Origin: CAIUVD01 sp044338255
GTDB taxonomy: Bacteria > Planctomycetota > UBA11346
Assembly: GCA_044338255.1 (NCBI GenBank)
Contig: JBIILZ010000037.1
Location: 1-32,681, forward strand
Length of the DNA stretch: 32,681 nt
Direction: 5' to 3'
Shown here: positions 24,241 through 31,868 of the stretch, one piece after another
Layout of the letters: every line of letters starts with the position of its first letter
Numbering within the stretch: the stretch's first letter is position 1
Translations under genes and position numbers: made by a program
Notes under the pieces: model-generated
What the model was told of the DNA's origin: nothing
Database searches by the model: none
The model's input: only the letters and a program-made list of their open reading frames with translations

Positions 24241-25446
24241 TCAACGTTTGCCGTTGATGATGTCGGGCAGGCTCGCGTAGTCGATCTTGGCCTCGTGACG
24301 CAGACGCTCGAGCAGGGCCGCAGTGCGCAGCTCAAGGGTCTCATCGATGCGGTCATCCTTGATCGTCTGGCGCAGATCCTCGTAGACCGGTTCCTTTTCC
24401 GGACGATGAGCCTCGACCAGGGCCAGCTCGACGCCCCAATCGCCGGCAGCCAGCGGCGGCAGCATGGCCGGGAAGGTCTTCACCGCCCAGGCGGCGGCGA
24501 CCAGATCCGCGCCCAGCACGCGGGCCTGGGGATCCTTGCGCTTGCCATCGCGATCGACCCAGCCGGTGTGGCCACCGGGACCGACGTCGGGATCGTAGCT
24601 GCGGGCATAGAGCGCCCAGACTTGGCTGAACGACATTTGCTTGCTGGAGATCTGCCGGGCTAAGGCGTCCATGACCTTCATCAGGCGTTCGCGCTCGCCG
24701 GCGGTGATCTCGGGCATGCCCCCGGCTCCCGGCTGGGCTTGATAGGGGATTGCGATCAGCGAGAGCCGCACCGCCTCGCGTTGGCGATAGCGCTCGCGAT
24801 GGACGGCGAACCATGCCCGCAGCTCCTCGTCCTTCCATTCATCCTTGGCTTGAAAATGGATCAGCGCCTGCAGCCCGGCGAGCATCTTGAATCCCGGCTG
24901 GGCGCGGAACACCTCCGGGGTCATCTTCTCTTTGACGTTGAGGTAGTTGATGAAGTCGATGCGCGTGCCCTCGCCGGCCTTGGCCTGCTGCTGCTCGAAG
25001 GTGCGCTTCATGCGCTGCCAAGTGGCCTCGATCTCGTCGGCGCCGACGGTGATGCCGGCGGCGGCGATCGCCTGTTCGACCAGCCGGATGTTGATCAGAT
25101 CCTTGCGGGTTTCGCCGGCGCCCTTGCGCAACAGGGCATCGGCGAGTTCGCGGCGGCCGATCTTGTTGAAGCCGATGCTGAGGATGATGTCATCATCCTT
25201 GAGCGTGGCGTAATCGATTTTCTGCAGATGGTCGTGGACCCATCCCTCGATCAGATCGCCGCCTTCCTTGCGCAGGAGCGCGTCTTCGATGTCGCGCAGG
25301 GTCAGGGGTTGTCCGTTGATGGTGGCGACGGCGGGCGAAGCCTCGAGCTTCAGCGCCTCGAGCTTCAGTGCCTCGGCCGCCGGCGCCGTCACGTTGAGGA
25401 TGGTGCCGATGATCACGCACACGATGGCGCTGCCGAGATGCTTCAT
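24241..25446 (-). CDS. SurA/PpiC-type peptidyl-prolyl isomerase, exported
   Basis: A 401-residue protein with an N-terminal signal peptide (about residues 1-24, ending TAPAAEA), so it probably acts in the periplasm folding outer-membrane or secreted proteins. The parvulin (PpiC) domain is at about 224-350, recognised by VRLSLIAIP and the SYDPDVGPGGHTGWV turn. The region before it (40-215) is helical and SurA-like. I placed the start at the ATG at 25446, four bases after the rsmA stop; the longer open frame upstream lies within rsmA and lacks a signal peptide. Just after the signal region a 15-bp tandem repeat encodes EALKL units. Confidence 0.82.
   Translation of the reverse strand: MKHLGSAIVCVIIGTILNVTAPAAEALKLEALKLEASPAVATINGQPLTLRDIEDALLRKEGGDLIEGWVHDHLQKIDYATLKDDDIILSIGFNKIGRRELADALLRKGAGETRKDLINIRLVEQAIAAAGITVGADEIEATWQRMKRTFEQQQAKAGEGTRIDFINYLNVKEKMTPEVFRAQPGFKMLAGLQALIHFQAKDEWKDEELRAWFAVHRERYRQREAVRLSLIAIPYQAQPGAGGMPEITAGERERLMKVMDALARQISSKQMSFSQVWALYARSYDPDVGPGGHTGWVDRDGKRKDPQARVLGADLVAAAWAVKTFPAMLPPLAAGDWGVELALVEAHRPEKEPVYEDLRQTIKDDRIDETLELRTAALLERLRHEAKIDYASLPDIINGKR
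25340..25375 (-). repeat. 15-bp tandem repeat, 2.4 copies, after a signal peptide
   Basis: On the plus strand GCCTCGAGCTTCAGC and a one-base variant, then GCCTCG. It encodes EALKL/EALKL at the start of the mature isomerase. Confidence 0.85.
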
Positions 25447-25450
25447 GGAA

Positions 25451-26314
25451 TCATTCGCCCTGACTGAGAGATGGTCGCGCCGCCGCGCTGGCCTGGAATA
25501 ACGCCACCAGTTCCACAGGCGACAGCATTTCCAGGCGGCGCAGCGGATCCAAGCCACACGCGCCGCACGCGGCCTCGGCGTCGGCACGCGGCAGGCCGGC
25601 ATCGCGCAAGGCTCCTGGCAGGACCTTGCGGCGATAGGCGAAGACATCCCGGCACCAGCGCCCGAAGCCCGGCGGCAGCGGGCGTTCGGGCAGCCAGGTG
25701 AGGATCGCGCTGTCGACGCGCGGCTGTGGAAAGAAGCACGCCGGCGACAGGTGCCGCGTCAGGCGCGGCGTACCAGCGGCCTGCAGCACAGCGGCAGTGG
25801 CGCCCCAGGCATCATCGCCGGGGTGGCTGACGAGGCGCTGGGCGGCTTCCTTCTGGATCGTCACCACCACCTGTTCCGGAGGATTGGGCAAGGCCACGGC
25901 ATCGAGGATCACCGGCAAGGCGACATCATAGGGTAAGTTCGAGGCCAGGCGCCACGGCCCGGCGGCGGTGAACGCCTCGATCGCCGGATGCAGGCGGTTC
26001 TTGGTCGCCAAGGCATCGCCATGGACCAGCTGCAGACCCAGGGGCACCAGGGTGCGCAGCAGGAAGCCGTGCAGGCCCTGGTCTAATTCCACCGCCAGTA
26101 CCGTCGCGCCCGCGCTGAGGAAGCGCTCGGTGAGCACGCCTGTGCCCGGGCCGACCTCGACGATGCGCACGCCCGGCGCGGGAGCGGTAGCGGTGACCAT
26201 CGCCGCCACCGCGGACTCTTCGATCATGAAATTCTGTCCCAGGCGATGCAGGGGCTTGAGACCTTCGGCGGTGAGCGCGGCGCTGATGCGCGCCTTGAGA
26301 GTCTGGCCGCTCAT
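25451..26314 (-). CDS. rsmA: 16S rRNA dimethyladenosine transferase
   Basis: Also called KsgA. A 287-residue enzyme that dimethylates two adjacent adenines near the 3' end of 16S rRNA during small-subunit maturation. The N-terminal HRLGQNFM, the SAM-binding VEVGPGTGVLT (E53, G55, G57, G59) and the catalytic NLPYD at residues 126-130 are all present, with the C-terminal helical RNA-binding domain. I chose the ATG at 26314, which overlaps the upstream stop (ATGA) and places the first helix as in other RsmA proteins; a longer frame exists but adds only a basic, low-complexity run. Confidence 0.95.
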   Translation of the reverse strand: MSGQTLKARISAALTAEGLKPLHRLGQNFMIEESAVAAMVTATAPAPGVRIVEVGPGTGVLTERFLSAGATVLAVELDQGLHGFLLRTLVPLGLQLVHGDALATKNRLHPAIEAFTAAGPWRLASNLPYDVALPVILDAVALPNPPEQVVVTIQKEAAQRLVSHPGDDAWGATAAVLQAAGTPRLTRHLSPACFFPQPRVDSAILTWLPERPLPPGFGRWCRDVFAYRRKVLPGALRDAGLPRADAEAACGACGLDPLRRLEMLSPVELVALFQASAAARPSLSQGE

Positions 26315-28560
26315 CGAATGAAGGCCTGTGCTGCGGGCAGCACTTCGGCGACGGCGGCGGCAGGTAGCAGCGCCCGCCCGCGGGGAAAACGACTGCCGCC
26401 GCGGTTCGACCACACATGCACTGGCGTGCCGCCAGCGGTGGCGCGCATTACCGCCAGGGTCAGCAGTTCCGTGGGTTGCGTGCGGTCGCCGCTGATCGCC
26501 GGCACCAGGCAGGTCACCGAGGCTACAATGTCCTGTACGGTCGGCTCGGGCAGGCGGGAATCGAGGGTCGTGCCATCGGCCACCGTCAATTCGCTGAGGG
26601 TCCGGAAATAGCGGCGCACCGCGATCGCATCCGCGGGTGTGGCGCTGGTGCTGACGCCGTCGGCGGCGGTCCAGGTGGCGCCATCGCGGACCAGGGTCAC
26701 CAGGCTGTCGTCGAGGCGGCGGATCTCGACGCGCGTAACCACGCTGCCCACCACCGGGAAGACCTGGCCGACGGTGAATGGCCGGCGGAATTCCTCAATG
26801 GTGTCGTCATCGAGCGTGAAGAGCAGACCGAGGTCCTTGTCGACGCACTGCCAGCGCGGGCCATCCTTGCGCGCGGCGAAGCCCCAATCCTGGGCAGCGG
26901 TCAGATCGAGATCGGTATCGTCATTGGCCGCCTGACCGCCAGCGACGGCGGCAAAGCGTACATCCATTTCGAAGTCGGGGGCCGCCAGCAACGCGCGTGC
27001 GCCATTGGCCACGCCATCGCCATTGATCAGGGAGATATTCCCGACCCGGGCGCTGACCAGGACGCGCACAAGGCGATCGACAGCGGCCCCGGCGACGGCG
27101 CTCGACGCGGGCGTGGAGGTGGGGGTAGAACTGGGATAGGTACGGATCCAGGTGCCGCCTTCGCTGCGGGCCACGACTTCATCGCGAGGTGGCGCCTCGC
27201 TGCGGAAGCGCCGTTGGATCTTGGCCACGCGCGTCGGATCACGGCGGGTGAGGCGCTGATCGAGGAAGCGCTCGGCCACCAGGGCGGCGTTGAGCTTGCC
27301 GTCATCGTCGAGGCGCCCGCGATACTCGGCGGTGATCAGCTCGCCGTTGGCCACCGCAAAACGCACCGGTGGCGCATTTGGACGTTCGCTGGTGATGGTC
27401 ACCACCGTCGCCTGATCGGGCAGCACCGCCAAGGCCTTGCTGTCAGGCAGCGGATCGCGTACCGACACCGCCGAGACCATCTTCACCAATTCATCCACGG
27501 CTTCGTCGGGCGCGCTTTCGCGGCCGTTGCCCCACGCCACATCCCAGAAGTAGCCGCCGATAGACGGCGGTTTTTCTCGTCGCCGCAGGCTCCAGGCGGG
27601 CCCTTTGCCCGGCGCCACATCGACTCGCAGCACATCATCGCGCGAGATCAGACTGTAGATGTCCAGCAGCGGATTGCGGGCAAAGGCCGCCAGTACTCCG
27701 CGCAGTTCGGTCACCTGCGTGGCGTTGAGCGGTTGCGCGGGAAACCCGCTGATGGCTACTACTCCGAGTGCGCCATCGCTGTAGATGGTGACTGTCCGCG
27801 TCGGCTGCGGACCGCTGCCGAACTGCGCCGGGACATCGGCCGGGGTGCCATTGATCTCAGAGAGCTGGATCGTGCCCACCACTGGCAGGCCGAAGGTCTG
27901 CACACCGCCCAGATCATCGATGCTGAGGCTCATCAACTGGCTCATCAGCGCCGCGACCCGGCCATTGAAGGGCGGGCGATTGCGGAACAGCTCGGCCAGC
28001 CAGCGGCCTTCGTCAATGATCAGGGTCAGGCCGTCGATGGTCAGGCGCGTCGGAGACATCGGCCCGCTCAGCACCGTGGTGCGGATCGGCGGCGCGGCGG
28101 CGGCATCGAGGACCGCAAGGGCCTGGGCATCGATCACCATCAGGCTACGCGTGCCGGCATTCCAGATGTACGCCTGGCCATCGCTACCGCCCCAGCGCAG
28201 GCGCGCACTGCCATCGGTAGCGGCAGCTTCGCGGGTGCTGTCGATACCGTAGGGTGCCAGTTGGGCCTCACCGATGTCATGGATGACCTTGGCTGCCGGC
28301 ACTTCGATGCTGCCGAGGGTCGACCAGATGCGTCCGCTCTTTTCACCATCGGTGGGGAAGGCATACGTTGCCGAGCCGACGGTGACCGCGGTCTGCTCTT
28401 TGCCGACGGTAGCCGAAGTCCCGGCCACGCGCACGGTGTAAGCGGTGGGCGGGGTGCCCGAGAAGACCTTCACACCCACGACCGTGGCCGTGGGCCACAA
28501 CGCATAGGTGCCGAAGCCCAGGATCGCCACGAGGGCGATCAGGTATCCGAGCTTGCTCAT
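26311..28560 (-). CDS. Large membrane-anchored protein of DUF4340 type
   Basis: A 749-residue protein with one N-terminal membrane span (about residues 4-22) and a long exported region rich in beta strands. Repeated modules of the form W...D...I..F.R, together with charged segments, suggest DUF4340, a family known to me beside GldG-like ABC transporter parts in several phyla. The match is from general pattern and not a definite motif. Here no transporter genes are adjacent; instead it sits between scpB and rsmA with a 4-base gap and a 4-base overlap. GGGGA lies about nine bases before the ATG. A long opposite-strand frame is present across the gene but is a GC artefact. Confidence 0.7.
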   Translation of the reverse strand: MSKLGYLIALVAILGFGTYALWPTATVVGVKVFSGTPPTAYTVRVAGTSATVGKEQTAVTVGSATYAFPTDGEKSGRIWSTLGSIEVPAAKVIHDIGEAQLAPYGIDSTREAAATDGSARLRWGGSDGQAYIWNAGTRSLMVIDAQALAVLDAAAAPPIRTTVLSGPMSPTRLTIDGLTLIIDEGRWLAELFRNRPPFNGRVAALMSQLMSLSIDDLGGVQTFGLPVVGTIQLSEINGTPADVPAQFGSGPQPTRTVTIYSDGALGVVAISGFPAQPLNATQVTELRGVLAAFARNPLLDIYSLISRDDVLRVDVAPGKGPAWSLRRREKPPSIGGYFWDVAWGNGRESAPDEAVDELVKMVSAVSVRDPLPDSKALAVLPDQATVVTITSERPNAPPVRFAVANGELITAEYRGRLDDDGKLNAALVAERFLDQRLTRRDPTRVAKIQRRFRSEAPPRDEVVARSEGGTWIRTYPSSTPTSTPASSAVAGAAVDRLVRVLVSARVGNISLINGDGVANGARALLAAPDFEMDVRFAAVAGGQAANDDTDLDLTAAQDWGFAARKDGPRWQCVDKDLGLLFTLDDDTIEEFRRPFTVGQVFPVVGSVVTRVEIRRLDDSLVTLVRDGATWTAADGVSTSATPADAIAVRRYFRTLSELTVADGTTLDSRLPEPTVQDIVASVTCLVPAISGDRTQPTELLTLAVMRATAGGTPVHVWSNRGGSRFPRGRALLPAAAVAEVLPAAQAFIR

Positions 28561-28564
28561 TTAC

Positions 28565-29344
28565 TTAATCCCCAAATTCGTGCCGTTTCGGCAGGTCCGC
28601 CGGGGAACCCAGGCCGAAGCGGACCAGGAACTGATCGGTGGTGCCATAGAGCAAGGGTCGTCCGAGAGCATGGTCGTCGCGGCCGACGACGGCAACCAGC
28701 TTGAGGTCCATGAGCTGGCGCAGCACCGGTCCGCATTGCACGCCGCGGATGTCTTCGATCGCCCCGCGCGCCACCGGCTGCTTGTAGGCGACCACCGCCA
28801 AGGTTTCCAGGCCGCCCTTGGTGAGCTTAGTCGGCAGTTCCTTGCGCTCGAGCTGACGGACCCACGGGTAGAACGCGGCCCGCGTCATCAGCCGCCAGCC
28901 GTGGGCTTCGCGGCGCAATTCCCAGCCGCGACGTTCGCGCTCGAAGCGCGCCGCCAAGCCGGTGAGGAAGCCCTCAAGATAGGCCACGCTGGTGCCGGGT
29001 AGGCAGCCGGTGAGACGGGCGGTGGTGAGCGGCTTGGTGGCGACGAACAGCAGCCCTTCGATCACCGCCCGCAGCTCCGCCGGCGGCAGGTCGGCGGCAT
29101 CCGGTGGTGGTTCGGGTTCGTTGGCGGAATCGCCGGCGAGCTCCGCCGGCTTGCGCTCGATCAGGCCCAGATCCTCGACTAGCAGCGCTTCGCGCAGTTC
29201 TCCGGATTCAGCGCCGGATTCAGCGTGGGACTCGTCGTTGCTGGGCGTGTCGAGAGACGGCTCGGCCTCCGACAATTGCCCGGCCGGGCCCGGCTCCTCG
29301 CCGGCCTGGGCCTCGGCGGCGGTTTCGAGCTCATCATCGCTCAT
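28565..29344 (-). CDS. scpB: Segregation and condensation protein ScpB
   Basis: A 259-residue kleisin-associated subunit of the SMC-ScpAB condensin that compacts and segregates chromosomes. The two winged-helix domains span about residues 88-245: VIEGLLFVATKPLT, LETLAVVAYKQPVARGAIEDIRGV, then GRPLLYGTTDQFLVRFGL and LPKRHEF. The first 85 residues are an acidic, low-complexity extension that is not part of the family and contains a 12-bp repeat. ScpB is usually next to scpA; scpA is not in this window. It overlaps trpG/pabA upstream by 4 bp (ATGA). Confidence 0.93.
   Translation of the reverse strand: MSDDELETAAEAQAGEEPGPAGQLSEAEPSLDTPSNDESHAESGAESGELREALLVEDLGLIERKPAELAGDSANEPEPPPDAADLPPAELRAVIEGLLFVATKPLTTARLTGCLPGTSVAYLEGFLTGLAARFERERRGWELRREAHGWRLMTRAAFYPWVRQLERKELPTKLTKGGLETLAVVAYKQPVARGAIEDIRGVQCGPVLRQLMDLKLVAVVGRDDHALGRPLLYGTTDQFLVRFGLGSPADLPKRHEFGD
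29202..29225 (-). repeat. 12-bp tandem repeat, 2 exact copies, in the ScpB N-terminal extension
   Basis: CCGGATTCAGCG twice in a row on the plus strand, encoding the ESGAESG part of the acidic extension. Confidence 0.85.
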
Positions 29345-29940
29345 GGGTTTTTCGTGGCTCCGAAGGCCAGAAAATTCGCGAGCATGGCATGACCATGTTC
29401 GGTGAGGAAACTTTCCGGATGGAACTGCACGCCCTCGATCGGCAACTCGCGATGGCGCACGCCCATCAGCTCGGGAGCACCGACGTAGTCACCATCGGCG
29501 CACCAGGCGGTGGCTTCCAGGCAGGCCGGCAGGGCGGCATCGACAACCAGGCTGTGATAGCGCGTGGCGGTGAACGGCGTCGGCAGGCCGGCGAAGACCC
29601 CGCGCCCGTCGTGACCGATGCGACTGGTCTTGCCATGCATCAGGCGTTCGGCGCGGCGCACCGTGCCGCCGAAGGCCTGCCCGATCGATTGGTGCCCGAG
29701 GCACACCCCGAGCAAGGGGATGCGCTGCTGGGCGGCAGCGAGGATCAGCTCAAGGCTGACACCGGCCTCGGTCGGCGAGCACGGTCCTGGCGAGATCAGG
29801 ATCCGCTCAGGTTTTTCGGCGATGATCTCGGTGACGGTCTTCTCGTCATTGCGATAGACGCGCACCTGCGCACCCAGTTCCCACAGGTACTGCACGAGGT
29901 TGTAGGTGAAGCTATCGTAGTTGTCGATGACGGTCAGCAT
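29341..29940 (-). CDS. trpG: Anthranilate/aminodeoxychorismate synthase glutaminase subunit
   Basis: A 199-residue class-I glutamine amidotransferase (TrpG/PabA) that supplies ammonia to the chorismate-using partner for tryptophan or folate synthesis. The catalytic triad is C80 in GVCLGHQ, H174 and E176 in QFHPESF. The start MLTVIDNYDSFTYNLVQYL and the oxyanion segment ISPGPCSP are typical. TrpG and PabA cannot be told apart, and many bacteria use one protein for both. No trpE or pabB is in the window. It is the first gene of the minus-strand cluster, with no clear ribosome-binding site. Confidence 0.93.
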   Translation of the reverse strand: MLTVIDNYDSFTYNLVQYLWELGAQVRVYRNDEKTVTEIIAEKPERILISPGPCSPTEAGVSLELILAAAQQRIPLLGVCLGHQSIGQAFGGTVRRAERLMHGKTSRIGHDGRGVFAGLPTPFTATRYHSLVVDAALPACLEATAWCADGDYVGAPELMGVRHRELPIEGVQFHPESFLTEHGHAMLANFLAFGATKNP

Positions 29941-30104
29941 GGCCAGGAAAGCAGCCTAGGCAGGTGTCCGCGATAGGCCAGCAAGGCCGGTCGGCGGGAA
30001 CCCGATGGGTCGTGAAGTACGCGCGGTGAAGAGCACTTGGCGAGGCTCAACGCCAACACGCCTAGCGCAGGTCCATGCGCTCGAATCAGTGGGAAGAGAG
30101 CTTC

Positions 30105-30131
30105 TTGACAACTGTCCTTCGGACACAAGAT
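30105..30131 (+). promoter_or_regulatory. Promoter of the tRNA-Arg gene
   Basis: A perfect TTGACA (30105-30110) is followed after 15 bases by CAAGAT (30126-30131), ending 13 bases before the tRNA. The spacer contains TGTCC-TTC-GGACA (30113-30125), a perfect small palindrome. The -10 is weak (three of six). Confidence 0.45.
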
Positions 30132-30144
30132 CCGCTCCCCGTTA

Positions 30145-30221
30145 GCGGTGGTAGCTCAATTGGATAGAGCATCAGACTACGGATCTGAGGGTTAGTGGTT
30201 CAAGTCCACTCCGCCGCGCCA
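30145..30221 (+). tRNA. tRNA-Arg (anticodon ACG)
   Basis: A complete 77-base cloverleaf. Acceptor GCGGTGG pairs with CCGCCGC (one G-T). The D-arm is GCTC/GAGC. The anticodon stem TCAGA/TCTGA encloses loop CTACGGA, giving anticodon ACG, whose A34 is normally changed to inosine to read CGU, CGC and CGA. The T-arm is AGTGG-TTCAAGT-CCACT. The discriminator is G and the CCA end is encoded. It is followed at once by an intrinsic terminator, so it is transcribed alone. Lower-GC DNA begins just beyond, in keeping with the frequent use of tRNA 3' ends as integration sites. Confidence 0.97.
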
Positions 30222-30223
30222 TA

Positions 30224-30261
30224 AGCCCCGCAACTGTAACAGGTTGCGGGGCTTTGTTTTT
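30224..30261 (+). terminator. Intrinsic terminator of tRNA-Arg
   Basis: An 11-bp perfect stem, AGCCCCGCAAC with GTTGCGGGGCT, eight-base loop, tail TTGTTTTT. Confidence 0.95.
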
Positions 30262-30865
30262 CGATGGCGTCATCCCGAAAACGCCATCCTACCCATATCC
30301 TACCAGAGATGGTAGAGTCGCTCCCAATTGGGGCGCTGATGAGTCACCCGCGCCTTCCACTGTCCAGTCTGAGAGGTTGGGCTGGTACTCGTCTCCATGC
30401 CCGTGTCTTCAGTGATCGGCATGGGGGCGGGCATCCTTTCCCGGCAAGGAAGAGCAGAGGTCTAAAGCGAACGTTTATTTACAAACTGGCACTTGGATAT
30501 GCCCCAGGTCTTCAACGTGGCTAGAACGGGTGGGAAATGGCCTTGGCGGGGAGCCCATGCCCCAGGGGTAGCCGTGCCGGGGGTTAATTCCCTTTTAATG
30601 TGGGCTATTGGTTCAAGGCACCCCGACCAAGCGGGCCAAAATTTGAAAAGTATTAACTATACAAATAGCAGAAAGACAGGAGGACACTGCACAGGAGATC
30701 ACGACACCGACCCCAGGAGGAATGCGTAGCATTCACTCTGGGGGTGTGGGGGGCTGTGTGTGTATCCTTCTCCTCATGCGTGATTAGAGGATGGAACAGA
30801 ACAAAAAAGAGGGTTCGTGTGTGTGGTGTTGCTTTTCTCGGCGGTAGCGCGGAGGATGGTCCTCT
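30262..30865. other. Palindrome-rich region without a convincing gene
   Basis: Short open frames are present but none has a recognisable product or start signal. The region holds three hairpins in its first 70 bases (30264-30287, 30301-30314, 30323-30332), a nested hairpin at 30711-30743 and GT-rich tracts near 30744-30762 and 30815-30827. Base composition falls toward AT around 30590-30680. This fits the end of a mobile element or a non-coding regulatory region. Confidence 0.5.
30711..30743. repeat. Nested hairpin
   Basis: Outer stem CCCCAG (30711-30716) with CTGGGG (30738-30743); inner stem GAATGC (30720-30725) with GCATTC (30729-30734) and loop GTA. The two are separated by a 3x3 internal loop. 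Confidence 0.75.
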
Positions 30866-31861
30866 ATGAGGCTAATTCGATGGAACGTAGCACCCTCCGC
30901 ATTGCTTGTGTCGATCGTGGCGCTGATCCAATTGGCGATATTGACCGTAGCGTGTCTGGAGGAATCTGACCGTGACCACATTGACAAGGGGAGGGTGATC
31001 GACCAACTCGTTGAAGATTTGGCCACGCACGCGTGGCAGCAACTTGACGAAAAAGATCGGATAGAGGAAAAATTTACTAAAAAGGAATTTGGTAGATACC
31101 TAGTGTATTGCGTTATTGGCCTGGAAAATATGCACGAGAAAGACGAGCCTACAAGTAGAGAGCTTTATGCATATCTAAGGCCCGCGATTGAAATGAACCT
31201 AGCCTGGGGCATTCCAACGGAAAAACCGAGTTTGAGCGCAGTTGTTAAAGGCGTCAAAAACTCCCAGCTAAAAAAGCCGGTTTTAGATTATTTTGCGTAT
31301 CTTTTTTCGATAGAGAAGAATAAATCAGATCAAATCAAGATGGATCGCATATCGAAGATGGTGGGTATTTTTTCAGGTATCAGCACATTGACCTTGATTG
31401 CTTCATGGCTCTTGTCGCGATTTGCGCGCAAATACTACCGGCTTGCAAAGCCAGCACAGGACCACGCTCGAACCGAACCATTGATGGACTTTATCACAAC
31501 AGTTTTCCCAATCATTACTTTCAAAACTACACGTTGGGATGCACTGAAATTCATGAAGTCGCAGTTTCGCAGACGCGTAACGCTAGCCATCTTAGTCATT
31601 TGTTTTACATATCCGGCTCTAAGTGAATGTCAGCAGCGTTACAAAGACCTAAGAGTACGGGAACTTATTAATCAGAGATTAGATCGAGAATCTGTGAACG
31701 TTGATGCGGCGAAGTATCTTGCGAGCGCCGAAAGTAACTTTCATCAATCAATTCTCGCGGCTTTTGTTTTGGCATTAGTGATGGGAACCCTATTCATCGT
31801 TCCCAAACACCTGAGCCGACAAGACACCGACAAGGGTATTGCTCCTACCCCTGCCGGCTAG
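30866..31861 (+). CDS. Unknown multi-span membrane protein on the putative mobile element
   Basis: I do not recognise this 331-residue protein. It has four likely membrane helices, at about residues 9-30, 168-187, 238-256 and 293-313, with a charged helical domain between the first two. GGAGG lies 10 bases before the ATG. Its codons are richer in A and T than those of the chromosomal genes to the left, which suggests acquired DNA. It converges with the RepA-like helicase gene, seven bases apart. Accessory membrane proteins on such elements can be exclusion or defence factors, but nothing in the sequence shows this. Confidence 0.75.
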   Translation: MRLIRWNVAPSALLVSIVALIQLAILTVACLEESDRDHIDKGRVIDQLVEDLATHAWQQLDEKDRIEEKFTKKEFGRYLVYCVIGLENMHEKDEPTSRELYAYLRPAIEMNLAWGIPTEKPSLSAVVKGVKNSQLKKPVLDYFAYLFSIEKNKSDQIKMDRISKMVGIFSGISTLTLIASWLLSRFARKYYRLAKPAQDHARTEPLMDFITTVFPIITFKTTRWDALKFMKSQFRRRVTLAILVICFTYPALSECQQRYKDLRVRELINQRLDRESVNVDAAKYLASAESNFHQSILAAFVLALVMGTLFIVPKHLSRQDTDKGIAPTPAG

Positions 31862-31868
31862 TTGACGG

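Noticed and set aside
26416..28704. A 762-codon open frame opposite the DUF4340-type gene
   Set aside because: It is antisense to a gene with a start signal and tight operon spacing. Its composition (His/Gly/Ala/Arg/Gln-rich) is typical of a GC-rich shadow frame.
30334..30400. Hammerhead ribozyme core (CTGATGAGTC)
   Set aside because: The first core element matches, but no partner GAAA with closing stems follows at the right distance.
30612..30620. TGGTTCAAG repeated from the tRNA-Arg T-arm as a possible attachment-site copy
   Set aside because: Nine bases are too short, and this is a common T-arm motif. The true second site would be expected outside the window.
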